The translations under genes and the position numbers were made by a program. This document shows positions 16,587 through 24,369 of a stretch of 64,000 bases of DNA, in pieces (within the stretch, counting starts at the first letter, position 1; the number at the start of each line of letters is the position of its first letter). The notes under the pieces were generated by a model. That model was given only the letters and a program-made list of their open reading frames with translations, did not search any database and had not been told where the DNA came from. Source of the stretch: Hirschia baltica ATCC 49814 (GTDB taxonomy: Bacteria > Pseudomonadota > Alphaproteobacteria > Caulobacterales > Hyphomonadaceae); assembly GCF_000023785.1 (NCBI RefSeq), contig NC_012982.1, positions 2,790,001 to 2,854,000 of the forward strand. Reading direction: 5' to 3'.

Positions 16587-17795
16587 TTATGCAAAAATTT
16601 TAATGCTTCTACCTCCAAGTATACTTGAAATTATTAACACAAAACTATTTTGAACTTTATTCGGCTTCCAGCTCCGACGCTTAAAAATGCCGACGGGCGG
16701 GCCATTTTCAACAAATTTCAAATCCAGCGGCACCAGATGGCGTGCCTGAGAATTTAATTCCTGATCAGTCATGAAACTCAGCATGTCGCTGCCTGAAAGA
16801 ATCTCACCAATCAAATTAGGTGCGTTTGTTTCAACTGGTATGGAAGGAAGCTTCAAACCACCTGTTATTTTTTTCAAGAATCCTTGATGCAATCCTTCTG
16901 GATCACTGATCACCCAACTATAGCCAATCAAGTCGCTCAATTCTAATTTACCAGCGAAAGTCAACGGATGGCGTTGTCGAACAACAACATGCAAAGTCGG
17001 CCTCCAAAGAGGTAGGTGTTCCAAATGATCGCACGCCTGATCTGACGTCTGGCCATACACTAAATCTAGGTCACCATTACTTAGACTATTCAATAATTCG
17101 GCACTATTCGCTGTCTTGATCTTGACCGTTATCTTTGGATATTTTTGCGTGAAGTGGTTTAGTGCTTGAGCTAAAATCCTACAGCTACAACTGGGCATAA
17201 CACCAATATGAATTGTTCCGCTGGAAGATACATTATTGGTAGAGAGGTCTTGTTCAATTGAGTCAATTTCTGCGACTGCAAGTTGAAGATATTTTGCAAA
17301 CTCCTCACCCTCTTCCGTTAAAATAGGACCGTTTCTGCCTTTAATAAGGTATTCCGTATCAGAATTCCGGCCTAATAAATGTATAGACTTGAGAAGTGCT
17401 CGCGGCGTAATATTGAGACTACGCGCCGCAGCTTCCACATTCCCAAATTTTCTCACAGATATCAGCGCTTTTACTTGAGAGCGCGTGACGCGGTTTGAGA
17501 GTGTTTCAGCACGACAAGATGCATCCGCCCTTAGTCCAGCTTCTAAACCTTGTAGTAAAAACTTTCTAAAACGCCGTATCCGTTCAGCCACAACTCTGCC
17601 TTCTGGAGTAACAAAGCTTCCCTTTATTGTTCGCTCAAAAAGACGCACACCTACTAGACTTTCAAAATTACGAATTGCGCGCGTGACTGCTGGCTGCGTC
17701 ACATTTCGTTCATTCGCAGTGCGCCGAAGACTGTTTAACTGAGCCGCCGTTTCAACCAGCCGCAGATGTTGAAATTGTATCTGATCTGATAACAT
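16587..17795 (-). CDS. LysR-family regulator with duplicated N-terminal HTH
   Basis: LysR-type transcriptional regulator of 402 residues, about 100 longer than usual. The extra length is a second winged helix: HTH 1 covers about residues 9-66 (LNSLRRTANERNVTQPAVTRA, then FERT and FVTPEGR), and HTH 2 about 103-170 (FGNVEAAARSLNITPRALLKS, then LTEEGEEFAKYLQ). The co-inducer domain starts near 193 (GTIHIGVMPSCSCRILA) and contains LSNGDLDLVYGQ. The ATG at 17795 has AAGG upstream. It lies between the TonB/Tct/Lig block and a divergent membrane-bound regulator, and probably responds to an aromatic acid or ring-cleavage intermediate. The gene at 36007-37260 has the same architecture at the other end of the island. 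Confidence 0.9.
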   Translation of the reverse strand: MLSDQIQFQHLRLVETAAQLNSLRRTANERNVTQPAVTRAIRNFESLVGVRLFERTIKGSFVTPEGRVVAERIRRFRKFLLQGLEAGLRADASCRAETLSNRVTRSQVKALISVRKFGNVEAAARSLNITPRALLKSIHLLGRNSDTEYLIKGRNGPILTEEGEEFAKYLQLAVAEIDSIEQDLSTNNVSSSGTIHIGVMPSCSCRILAQALNHFTQKYPKITVKIKTANSAELLNSLSNGDLDLVYGQTSDQACDHLEHLPLWRPTLHVVVRQRHPLTFAGKLELSDLIGYSWVISDPEGLHQGFLKKITGGLKLPSIPVETNAPNLIGEILSGSDMLSFMTDQELNSQARHLVPLDLKFVENGPPVGIFKRRSWKPNKVQNSFVLIISSILGGRSIKIFA

Positions 17796-18009
17796 CAAAC
17801 CTTAAACTCCCCTTTTTCTTCAGACTCCACGCATATAGAAAGCATGGGTCTGATTATATTTTTTGGGTTTCTCGGTTTGATTCTTTTGCCAAACTCCAAG
17901 AACGTCCAACAATGCTCGACAAATTTAACCGGGTGAAGTTATTATTGGTTAGAAAACTTGTTTACAAACATAATTAACATAATAAAAACAAGTAAATAGG
18001 AGGATTAGC

Positions 18010-19272
18010 ATGCTCAAGAAGCAAGAAATCGAAGAAGAGATTTCCAACGTCCTTAATAGCGGAGCCTTAGGTCGCAGCAAAAGATACATTCGACTATTGC
18101 GATATCTAGCAGAGCGGACCATCACAGATGTACCGACGAAAGAAATTGATATCGCTATTGATGTTTTCGATAAACGTGGAACTTTTGATCCTTCCACGGA
18201 ATCCTACGTCCGCGTATATGTTCATAATTTACGAAAAAAGCTTGAAGACTATTATTCTCGCAAGTCCGGAAATACCCAAGATTTGGAATTATCTATCCCT
18301 GTTGGAAGCTATAAGCTTGAATTCGCGCCATCAAATAGGACCGAAGAAACACCCGCATTGAGAGGGCAAACATTGCCGCGCCAAATAGCTTTTAAACAGC
18401 TAGCAATGTTTTTCGCTGCGAGTGCTGCAATATTTTTTATTGGCGTTTTCATCAAGGAAAAATTCTCCTCAACCTCCCAGCCAGTCAATACTGCCGCCAA
18501 CAGTATTTGGGCACCAATTTATGACAATGACCGTCCAATTATTATTGCGCAAGGAGACTTCTTCTTTTTTGAAGAAGAGCAAGATAACAATAGAAGTCTA
18601 TACATTAGGGATACGGCCATAAATTCCCTAGAAGAATTTTATGATGCAGAAGAAAGTGGCCTGATAGAAACTGGAAAATATACTCCATCTTCCAATGCGC
18701 GCACCAGCAACGGTGCCTCAATCGGAACTTTTCTTGTCTCCTCAATGCCTGATTTTCCGCGCGAAAGAACAACCGTAAAGATGGCATCCGAGCTGACCAC
18801 AGCCGACATTCGTGAAAATCACATCATCTTTATCGGTCACATAAAGACACTCGGATTATTATCCGATTTTTACTTTGACATATCCAATTTTTCAGCAAGT
18901 CACGATTTTACGCGGCTAACAAATACACAAACAAAAAATGAATTCCTGCTTCAGGGAAACAGAAGCCAGCGCCACACAGATTACGGTCTATTTGCCCGTA
19001 TGTCGTCACCAGCAAAAAACAAAATATATATCTGTACAGGCATGACAGATACAGCTGTCATTCAAACGGTTAAAACCGTGATATCAAATGAATTTAGTAC
19101 CTCTATTTTGAATTCGCCACTGAATGAAACCGAAAGCTTGCCAGCCAATTTCGAGTCTCTGCTTGAAGTCGCAGGATATAATCGCGACAATATAACATCT
19201 AAGCTTCTATTTTCAGGACAATTAGATCCTTCAAAATTGTGGGACTCAAACTCTGCCACCGTCTCTCAGTGA
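18010..19272 (+). CDS. Membrane-anchored winged-helix protein (CadC/ToxR-like topology)
   Basis: The N-terminal about 105 residues resemble the OmpR/PhoB-type winged-helix domain found at the start of some large regulatory proteins: LGRSKRYIRLLRYLAE, then EIDIAIDVFDKRGTFDPSTES, YVRVYVHNLRKKLEDYY and a terminal strand (SIPVGSYKLEFAP). A single membrane helix follows near residues 131-151 (LAMFFAASAAIFFIGVFI). The remaining about 265 residues would be periplasmic and match no domain I recognise. Such one-component proteins bind DNA from the membrane in response to an external signal. The gene has a strong AGGAGG site and its own promoter region, divergent from the LysR gene. Its neighbour across a convergent junction is a GH43 lipoprotein. 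Targets are unknown; DNA binding itself is inferred from fold resemblance. Confidence 0.75.
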   Translation: MLKKQEIEEEISNVLNSGALGRSKRYIRLLRYLAERTITDVPTKEIDIAIDVFDKRGTFDPSTESYVRVYVHNLRKKLEDYYSRKSGNTQDLELSIPVGSYKLEFAPSNRTEETPALRGQTLPRQIAFKQLAMFFAASAAIFFIGVFIKEKFSSTSQPVNTAANSIWAPIYDNDRPIIIAQGDFFFFEEEQDNNRSLYIRDTAINSLEEFYDAEESGLIETGKYTPSSNARTSNGASIGTFLVSSMPDFPRERTTVKMASELTTADIRENHIIFIGHIKTLGLLSDFYFDISNFSASHDFTRLTNTQTKNEFLLQGNRSQRHTDYGLFARMSSPAKNKIYICTGMTDTAVIQTVKTVISNEFSTSILNSPLNETESLPANFESLLEVAGYNRDNITSKLLFSGQLDPSKLWDSNSATVSQ

Positions 19273-19290
19273 GAGTGAGACACCGGCCTG

Positions 19291-19322
19291 CCCACCTACA
19301 AACTTTCACAATCATAGGTGGG
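19291..19322. terminator. Possible shared hairpin between convergent genes
   Basis: CCCACCTA (19291-19298) pairs with TAGGTGGG (19315-19322) across 16 bases, between the stop of the membrane regulator and the stop of the GH43 gene. There is no T-run on either strand, so intrinsic termination is uncertain. Confidence 0.4.
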
Positions 19323-19363
19323 ACGTGGAATTATCAATGCCCATGATCATTGGGAGCAGAATT

Positions 19364-21106
19364 TCATTCCGCTGCTGCGTACAAACCAATCATCGCACCA
19401 ATGAAATCCCAGCTTCGAATTGGACTTACAATCGAAGCGTCACCATTGACCAACAATGGCTGAGGAACACCATCGCCATATGTATAAAAGAATGAAATGA
19501 TCGCCCCATCCATTTCAATGCTGAGTTCAACATTATCGTCGCCCGTCTTGCCCAACACTTTTTCAACCAAAACCCGACCACCGACGACATCATCCTTGCC
19601 AGCGCGTTCACGCAAACGAAGTACAGCCTGTCCCAATTCGTTGTTCACTAGTCCCAAAGTGAAATAGGCGAGATTGCTCTTGTAAATCACCAGCCCCGCT
19701 TCTGTTTCGGAATTTGAGGCACTCAAAGAAACTTCGGTTTTTGCAGTGAAAAAATTGTGCTGAATACGTCTTGAAACGATAGAAGGTTGACGACCATTAT
19801 CAAGGCGCTCTCCGTTTGGGTGTATGATAAGCTCACCCTCACCCGTTTCCCACCATGTTGTTTCCGGTGCGCGAATAAACACCCAATCATCACCTAATTC
19901 AGTGTCAAACTCATCCTTAATTTCAAAATTTCCTCGCAATAGCGCCCCGTCCGCCACAAATTCCGGTAGATCTGGCTTGGGCATCTTATGCGGCATGCGC
20001 TGATCATTGCTCATAATAACTGGCCAACCAGTCTCCCACGAAACTGGCATGAGATAGGTTTCGCGACCTGCTGAATAGTCTTTTTCCGTATAGTTTCGCG
20101 TTCCCAAAAATACAGCCCACCAATCACCATTTTGCGTCTCAACAAGATCAGCATGCCCTGTCGTCGTGATACGATTTGGCTGATCAAATGGAAGGCCGGC
20201 CTGAGACAAAATAGGATTGTTTTCATAAGGTTCATAAGGGCCAAGCAAGTCTTTTGAACGAAAAACTACCTGCCTATGTTGTAAACCTGTTCCACCTTCG
20301 GCAATCGATAAGAAGTAATAATCATCCACTTTATAAATATGCGGCCCCTCCACATAAATGGGCTCTTCTTCGACATTAGACCCTCGATCAACGATCATAT
20401 GAGGCTCACTCAATCGGTCAAAAGAGACAGGATCAATTTCTTGAATCCAGATCGCACCATGTGCCTTATATTGAGGTCCACCCGGGGGATCGGCGTGATA
20501 TAGCAACCAACCTTTATCTCCCTCGAAATATAGCATTGGATCGAAGCCCCCAACATCCGTTAGCCAGATTGGATCAGACCACGGCCCCTCAGGACGATCG
20601 GCTGTAACTATAAAATTACCACCACAATCACTACATGCAGATGCAATAGAATATCGACCATTGTGATATTCTATTGTTGGACCCCAGACGCCTCGACGCG
20701 AAAACGACACGCTATCTATATCCAGCATACCGGGACGATCAATTGCATTTGAGACAAGCGACCAATTCACAAGATCCTTACTATGGAAAACTGGCAACCC
20801 AGGAAAATATCCAAAACTGGAAAGAGCTAGATAATAGTCATCTTCAACCCGCATAATCGTCGGATCTGGATAACTCCCCGGCAGGATCGGGTTCCAATAC
20901 TCATTCTCACTCTTACCTATTAAATATTCAGGGTCTCGTCCCTCATATTCAAACCGCTCAAATATAGCTGCTGTTTCAACATTAGAATCTTCAGCATCAC
21001 TAGATGTTTTCGCTGCAATCTCGGACTTAGTATCCGAACAATTAGCGACCACTAGGCTACAAAAAGCGAGCGCCGCTCCTGCGCAACATTTGATTAGAAA
21101 AGACAT
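19364..21106 (-). CDS. Glycoside hydrolase family 43 lipoprotein (xylosidase/arabinofuranosidase type)
   Basis: The lipobox VVANC near residue 23 predicts a lipid-anchored outer-membrane or periplasmic enzyme. The five-bladed GH43 propeller is evident: NPILPGSYPDPTIMR with the catalytic-base Asp, GGFDPMLYF with the second Asp, and EGPHIYKVDDYYFL with the acid Glu. A C-terminal beta-sandwich (about residues 385-580, DDWVFIRAPETTWWETGEGEL onwards) is typical of GH43 xylosidases and arabinanases. It should release arabinose or xylose from hemicellulose side chains. The start has GAGGGAAG upstream. It lies within the aromatic island, which fits attack on aromatic-decorated arabinoxylan, but a terminator-like hairpin separates it from the decarboxylase-like gene upstream. 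Confidence 0.9.
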   Translation of the reverse strand: MSFLIKCCAGAALAFCSLVVANCSDTKSEIAAKTSSDAEDSNVETAAIFERFEYEGRDPEYLIGKSENEYWNPILPGSYPDPTIMRVEDDYYLALSSFGYFPGLPVFHSKDLVNWSLVSNAIDRPGMLDIDSVSFSRRGVWGPTIEYHNGRYSIASACSDCGGNFIVTADRPEGPWSDPIWLTDVGGFDPMLYFEGDKGWLLYHADPPGGPQYKAHGAIWIQEIDPVSFDRLSEPHMIVDRGSNVEEEPIYVEGPHIYKVDDYYFLSIAEGGTGLQHRQVVFRSKDLLGPYEPYENNPILSQAGLPFDQPNRITTTGHADLVETQNGDWWAVFLGTRNYTEKDYSAGRETYLMPVSWETGWPVIMSNDQRMPHKMPKPDLPEFVADGALLRGNFEIKDEFDTELGDDWVFIRAPETTWWETGEGELIIHPNGERLDNGRQPSIVSRRIQHNFFTAKTEVSLSASNSETEAGLVIYKSNLAYFTLGLVNNELGQAVLRLRERAGKDDVVGGRVLVEKVLGKTGDDNVELSIEMDGAIISFFYTYGDGVPQPLLVNGDASIVSPIRSWDFIGAMIGLYAAAE

Positions 21107-21118
21107 GCTACTTCCCTC

Positions 21119-21154
21119 AAAAAAAAGGGCTCTCCCAATCTAGAAGGCCCTTTT
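21119..21154 (-). terminator. Rho-independent terminator after the decarboxylase-like gene
   Basis: On the minus strand AAAAGGGC (21154-21147) pairs with GCCCTTTT (21130-21123) over a 16-base loop and continues as an eight-T run. It is 14 bases beyond the stop at 21168 and just before the GH43 ribosome site, so read-through may be partial. Confidence 0.75.
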
Positions 21155-21167
21155 CACTTTATGATGG

Positions 21168-22145
21168 TTAAACCTTACGCGGATCGACGAAAAGCTCATC
21201 AACACTCATACGTTTGGGCAACATGCCCTGACTGAATGCGATACGCTCAAGCGCTTTAATAGATTCAATGTTTTCATCAATTCCATATGGCAGCGGATCA
21301 TGGCCAACAATTTTCTGGTATTTACGATATTTCACATCTTGAGGGTGATCAGAACCTGAAGTCCCAAGTGTTTCTAACCATTCTGACTTCGCCTGCTCAA
21401 ATGCATCAAAGAGCGATTTCGCAATCCAAGGATTTTCTTTAAGAACCGCCTCTTTGACTACGATAGTTCCGTGCATTGGATAGATATTAGTCCGCTGATA
21501 CCATTCCGCTTCAAGCTCTTCAGGGTTCTCAAACATGTCCGGATAATCAACTTCAACTGATTTCCATCCACTTGTTGGATCACCTGTTCGACCAACACCT
21601 GCATTCCCGTGAAAGCCTGCAACCAGCTCTCCTTTCGCCATCATATCATTAAGCGAACGACCAGCAGGCGTTTTGATAACATTAGAAGGCAATTTCAATG
21701 CAGAAACATGCTCTTCATCATCCACAACCCATGTAACTTTGGAATTGTCTAAACCAAACTCTTCTTCAAGAATTCCTCGCGTCCAGACACCTGTAGTCAC
21801 GGAATAAGCGCGAACTCCTGCTTTTTTACCTTCCAAATCCTTAGGCACTTTAATGCCCGCGTCAGGACGCACAAGTAAGCCTGAGTGATGGAAGCGACGC
21901 AAAACAAAAATTGGCAAAGCAATAATTGGAATACCATGCGCTCTAGCAATTATATATGTGGTTGGGGCCAATTCACACACATCAAACTCAAGATCACGAA
22001 CCATACGTCTAAAGGCAGCGATCTGGGGCTGGATTGTCAGGAATTCAGCATCAACCCCCTCAATAGGAATAGATCCATTGCGGACGGCAGATGTGTGCGG
22101 TAATTCCGCAACTGCAATTTTAAGCGGCACTTTTTGTTTAGACAT
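21168..22145 (-). CDS. 4,5-dihydroxyphthalate decarboxylase-like protein (Pht5 family), copy 1
   Basis: A 325-residue protein with a type II periplasmic-binding-protein fold but no signal peptide, as in 4,5-dihydroxyphthalate decarboxylase (Pht5/PhtD). Characteristic segments are the start LKIAVAELPHTSAVRNGSI, FDVCELAPTTYIIA near residue 75, VPKDLEGKKAGVRAYS and TTGVWTRGILEEEFG in the middle, and a C-terminal KRMSVDELFVDP. The ATG at 22145 is 8 bases after GGAGG; an adjacent GTG is too close. If enzymatic, it would remove a carboxylate from a dihydroxylated aromatic diacid and so feed the class III dioxygenases. It follows an aldehyde dehydrogenase gene on the same strand. A second family member is at 34611-35510. 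Exact substrate not proven. Confidence 0.82.
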   Translation of the reverse strand: MSKQKVPLKIAVAELPHTSAVRNGSIPIEGVDAEFLTIQPQIAAFRRMVRDLEFDVCELAPTTYIIARAHGIPIIALPIFVLRRFHHSGLLVRPDAGIKVPKDLEGKKAGVRAYSVTTGVWTRGILEEEFGLDNSKVTWVVDDEEHVSALKLPSNVIKTPAGRSLNDMMAKGELVAGFHGNAGVGRTGDPTSGWKSVEVDYPDMFENPEELEAEWYQRTNIYPMHGTIVVKEAVLKENPWIAKSLFDAFEQAKSEWLETLGTSGSDHPQDVKYRKYQKIVGHDPLPYGIDENIESIKALERIAFSQGMLPKRMSVDELFVDPRKV

Positions 22146-22249
22146 CACTTGTCCTCCAGAATATCGTTTTGTATTTTTATTTTTCTCATTTTATTTGATC
22201 CGAATACGATCCTGAGCTTGAGATTTTTTTCAATCACTTGAACACAATA

Positions 22250-22286
22250 CCTGCCCATTCAGGCGCATTTCCTATCATTGGGCAGG
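22250..22286 (-). promoter_or_regulatory. Intercistronic stem-loop between aldehyde dehydrogenase and decarboxylase-like genes
   Basis: CCTGCCCA (22250-22257) and TGGGCAGG (22279-22286) are perfect inverted repeats with a 21-base loop, 18 bases after the dehydrogenase stop. No T-run follows, so a processing or stability role is as likely as termination. Confidence 0.45.
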
Positions 22287-22304
22287 CATGCCTCTAGACG
22301 TTTG

Positions 22305-23879
22305 CTAACCAATTTTAAGACCGCCATTCACACGTTGAGGAATGCCGGCAGAATTCTCAGAAGATATTTCTGGCATCATCAAACTAGGCGGAAGATTTTG
22401 AAAACAAACAGGTCTCAAAAAGCGTTTGATTGCAATTGAACCAACAGAAGACGTCGCTGGTGCTGTTGTCGAAGGATAAGGGCCGCCATGCACCATGGCG
22501 TCACAGACTTCAACTCCGGTACCAAACCCATCAAAAAGAACACGTCCTGCCTTATCCATTAATAACGGCAAAAGTGCTCTCACTTCTGGCTCATCGCCTG
22601 CGTCGGCGTGCACTGAAATTGTTAGCTGCCCTTCTAAGATCGTGATAATTTCTCTCAGTTGAGATACGCTTTCACACTTCACGATAAGGGATGCTGCGCC
22701 GAAAACCTCATCCTGCAAAGTCTCATCAGCAAGGAAATTAGCGCCGCCCACCTCAAAGACATGAGCCTGACAAACCACACCTTCAGCATTCATCCCCTCG
22801 CCAACGCATGAAACATTCTGATTGGCCTTTAGAGCGCGAACACCGCTTTGATATGCCTCACAGATACCTGCCGTTAACATCGTCGCTGCAGCGCTATTTG
22901 CCAGCCCTTTTGCTACCTCTTCTTTGAATAGCTCTAGTGACGGGTCTTCAACAGCCAGCACCAAGCCGGGATTAGTACAGAATTGGCCTGCCCCTAAAGT
23001 TAGCGCCCCTACAAAAGCTTGCGCAATGCCTGCTGCTTTCTGCTGCATCGCCTCTGGCATAAGTATGACAGGGTTTATAGAACTCATTTCAGCATATACT
23101 GGTATTGGCTCAGCTCTCGATTGTGCAATCGCCTGAAGTGCTAATCCTCCTTGACGAGAACCAGTGAATCCAACGGCTTTAACTCTGGGGTCTGCAACAA
23201 GTGCCGTTCCAACATCGCGAGACGCAGCAAAAAGCATCGAGAAAACACCTGTTGGCATATTGCAGTGCTTAACCGCAGCCACGATTGCCTTGGCAACCAA
23301 CTCAGATGTACCTGGATGTGCGGAATGGGCTTTAACAATAACTGGACAACCCGCCGCCCATGCGGAGGCCGTATCTCCTCCCGCCACTGAGAAAGCAAGC
23401 GGAAAATTACTTGCACCAAAAACAACAACTGGACCAACAGGAATATTCACCAACCTTAAATCTGGTCGTGGTGGTGTCCTATCGGGCATTGCCTCGTCGA
23501 TGCGGACATCAAGATATCCGCCATCCCTGACCACTTTTGCAAACAAACGCAGCTGACCAGTTGTTCGCCCTAATTCCCCCTGCAAACGTCCTTCGGGCAA
23601 ACCTGTTTCCTGAACGCCTCTTGCGACGATTGAAGATTTGAGTTTCTCCAATTCATCCGCAACAGTTTCAAGGAAGTTTGCCCTTTCTTCGAGACTCGTC
23701 GCACGGAAAGCCTGAAAAGACTCGTCAGCCAACCGACACGCTGTCGACACTTCTTCCACAGAAGCACCATAAAATTCGGGAAACATTTCCATAGAAGTTG
23801 TTGGATTAAAGCCTTTAAAGCTACCTCCACTTCCTTTGACGAAACTATCTCCCAATAAGAGTTTACCCGTCAATTCCAT
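22305..23879 (-). CDS. NADP-type aldehyde dehydrogenase (2,5-dioxovalerate / alpha-ketoglutarate semialdehyde dehydrogenase family)
   Basis: A 524-residue ALDH of the KGSADH type, which oxidises short semialdehydes such as 2,5-dioxovalerate. Visible are the cofactor Lys (VIVKAHSAHPG, near 183), FTGS at 238-241, the catalytic Glu264 (PVYAEMSSINP) and the nucleophile Cys301 (GAGQFCTNPG). The AHSAHPG and SSINP variants are typical of this subgroup. A GGGAGAT ribosome site supports the ATG. The enzyme could finish pentose or uronate oxidation (fitting GH43 and pectin genes) or oxidise a semialdehyde from ring cleavage, taking the place of a missing LigC. The adjacent decarboxylase-like gene favours the second idea, the family identity the first. 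Confidence 0.88.
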   Translation of the reverse strand: MELTGKLLLGDSFVKGSGGSFKGFNPTTSMEMFPEFYGASVEEVSTACRLADESFQAFRATSLEERANFLETVADELEKLKSSIVARGVQETGLPEGRLQGELGRTTGQLRLFAKVVRDGGYLDVRIDEAMPDRTPPRPDLRLVNIPVGPVVVFGASNFPLAFSVAGGDTASAWAAGCPVIVKAHSAHPGTSELVAKAIVAAVKHCNMPTGVFSMLFAASRDVGTALVADPRVKAVGFTGSRQGGLALQAIAQSRAEPIPVYAEMSSINPVILMPEAMQQKAAGIAQAFVGALTLGAGQFCTNPGLVLAVEDPSLELFKEEVAKGLANSAAATMLTAGICEAYQSGVRALKANQNVSCVGEGMNAEGVVCQAHVFEVGGANFLADETLQDEVFGAASLIVKCESVSQLREIITILEGQLTISVHADAGDEPEVRALLPLLMDKAGRVLFDGFGTGVEVCDAMVHGGPYPSTTAPATSSVGSIAIKRFLRPVCFQNLPPSLMMPEISSENSAGIPQRVNGGLKIG

Positions 23880-24369
23880 ATCTATCTCCCATATTCAAAC
23901 GCATCAATTGGTGTACACATCACTCAACTGGATTAAATTCAGTACGTTCAGAATACTTAGAGCTTGCGGCTATGTAGGAGGTTATCGAAATCAGGGACCG
24001 CCATATTCATTCGGCGCATCAATAGCTTAAATGCAATTCCAAAGACCACCTTTATAGGCCTTTGTATAATGGAAGCAGAACTACAAACTCTACTCTATTT
24101 ATACTTTACCAGAGCAGGACAGCACCAATTCTTACATTTTTGATTTTGTCTTCTCTTTGTAGAGAAGCAACATTCAAAAACAAAAAACCAAAATCGAAAA
24201 TCAACGGCATGCCATAACTAATGACTGCTAAGGATATAAATTTCATGGGCATTTGGCTGTAGATATTTTCAGCTTGCCCACGAAATCTATACCCGAAAAC
24301 CTCAAGATCAATGAAAGCATGCTCAGACAAAGTGTGGCAGTTAGTGCCATCAATTCTGGGAGGAAGAAT
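23880..24369. other. Divergent intergenic region before the second complete TonB receptor
   Basis: No gene is credible here. The region must hold promoters for the leftward dehydrogenase and the rightward receptor. Two inverted repeats stand out: CTTCTCT/AGAGAAG at 24150-24167, and a nested pair TGGGCA...GCTG...CAGC...TGCCCA at 24246-24280, about 90 bases before the receptor start. An in-frame extension of the receptor to 24253 exists but would begin without a ribosome site. Confidence 0.5.

Noticed and set aside
24253-24369. Upstream extension of the TonB receptor
   Set aside because: It would place a 39-residue polar tail before the signal peptide and has no ribosome site; the ATG at 24370 has an excellent one.
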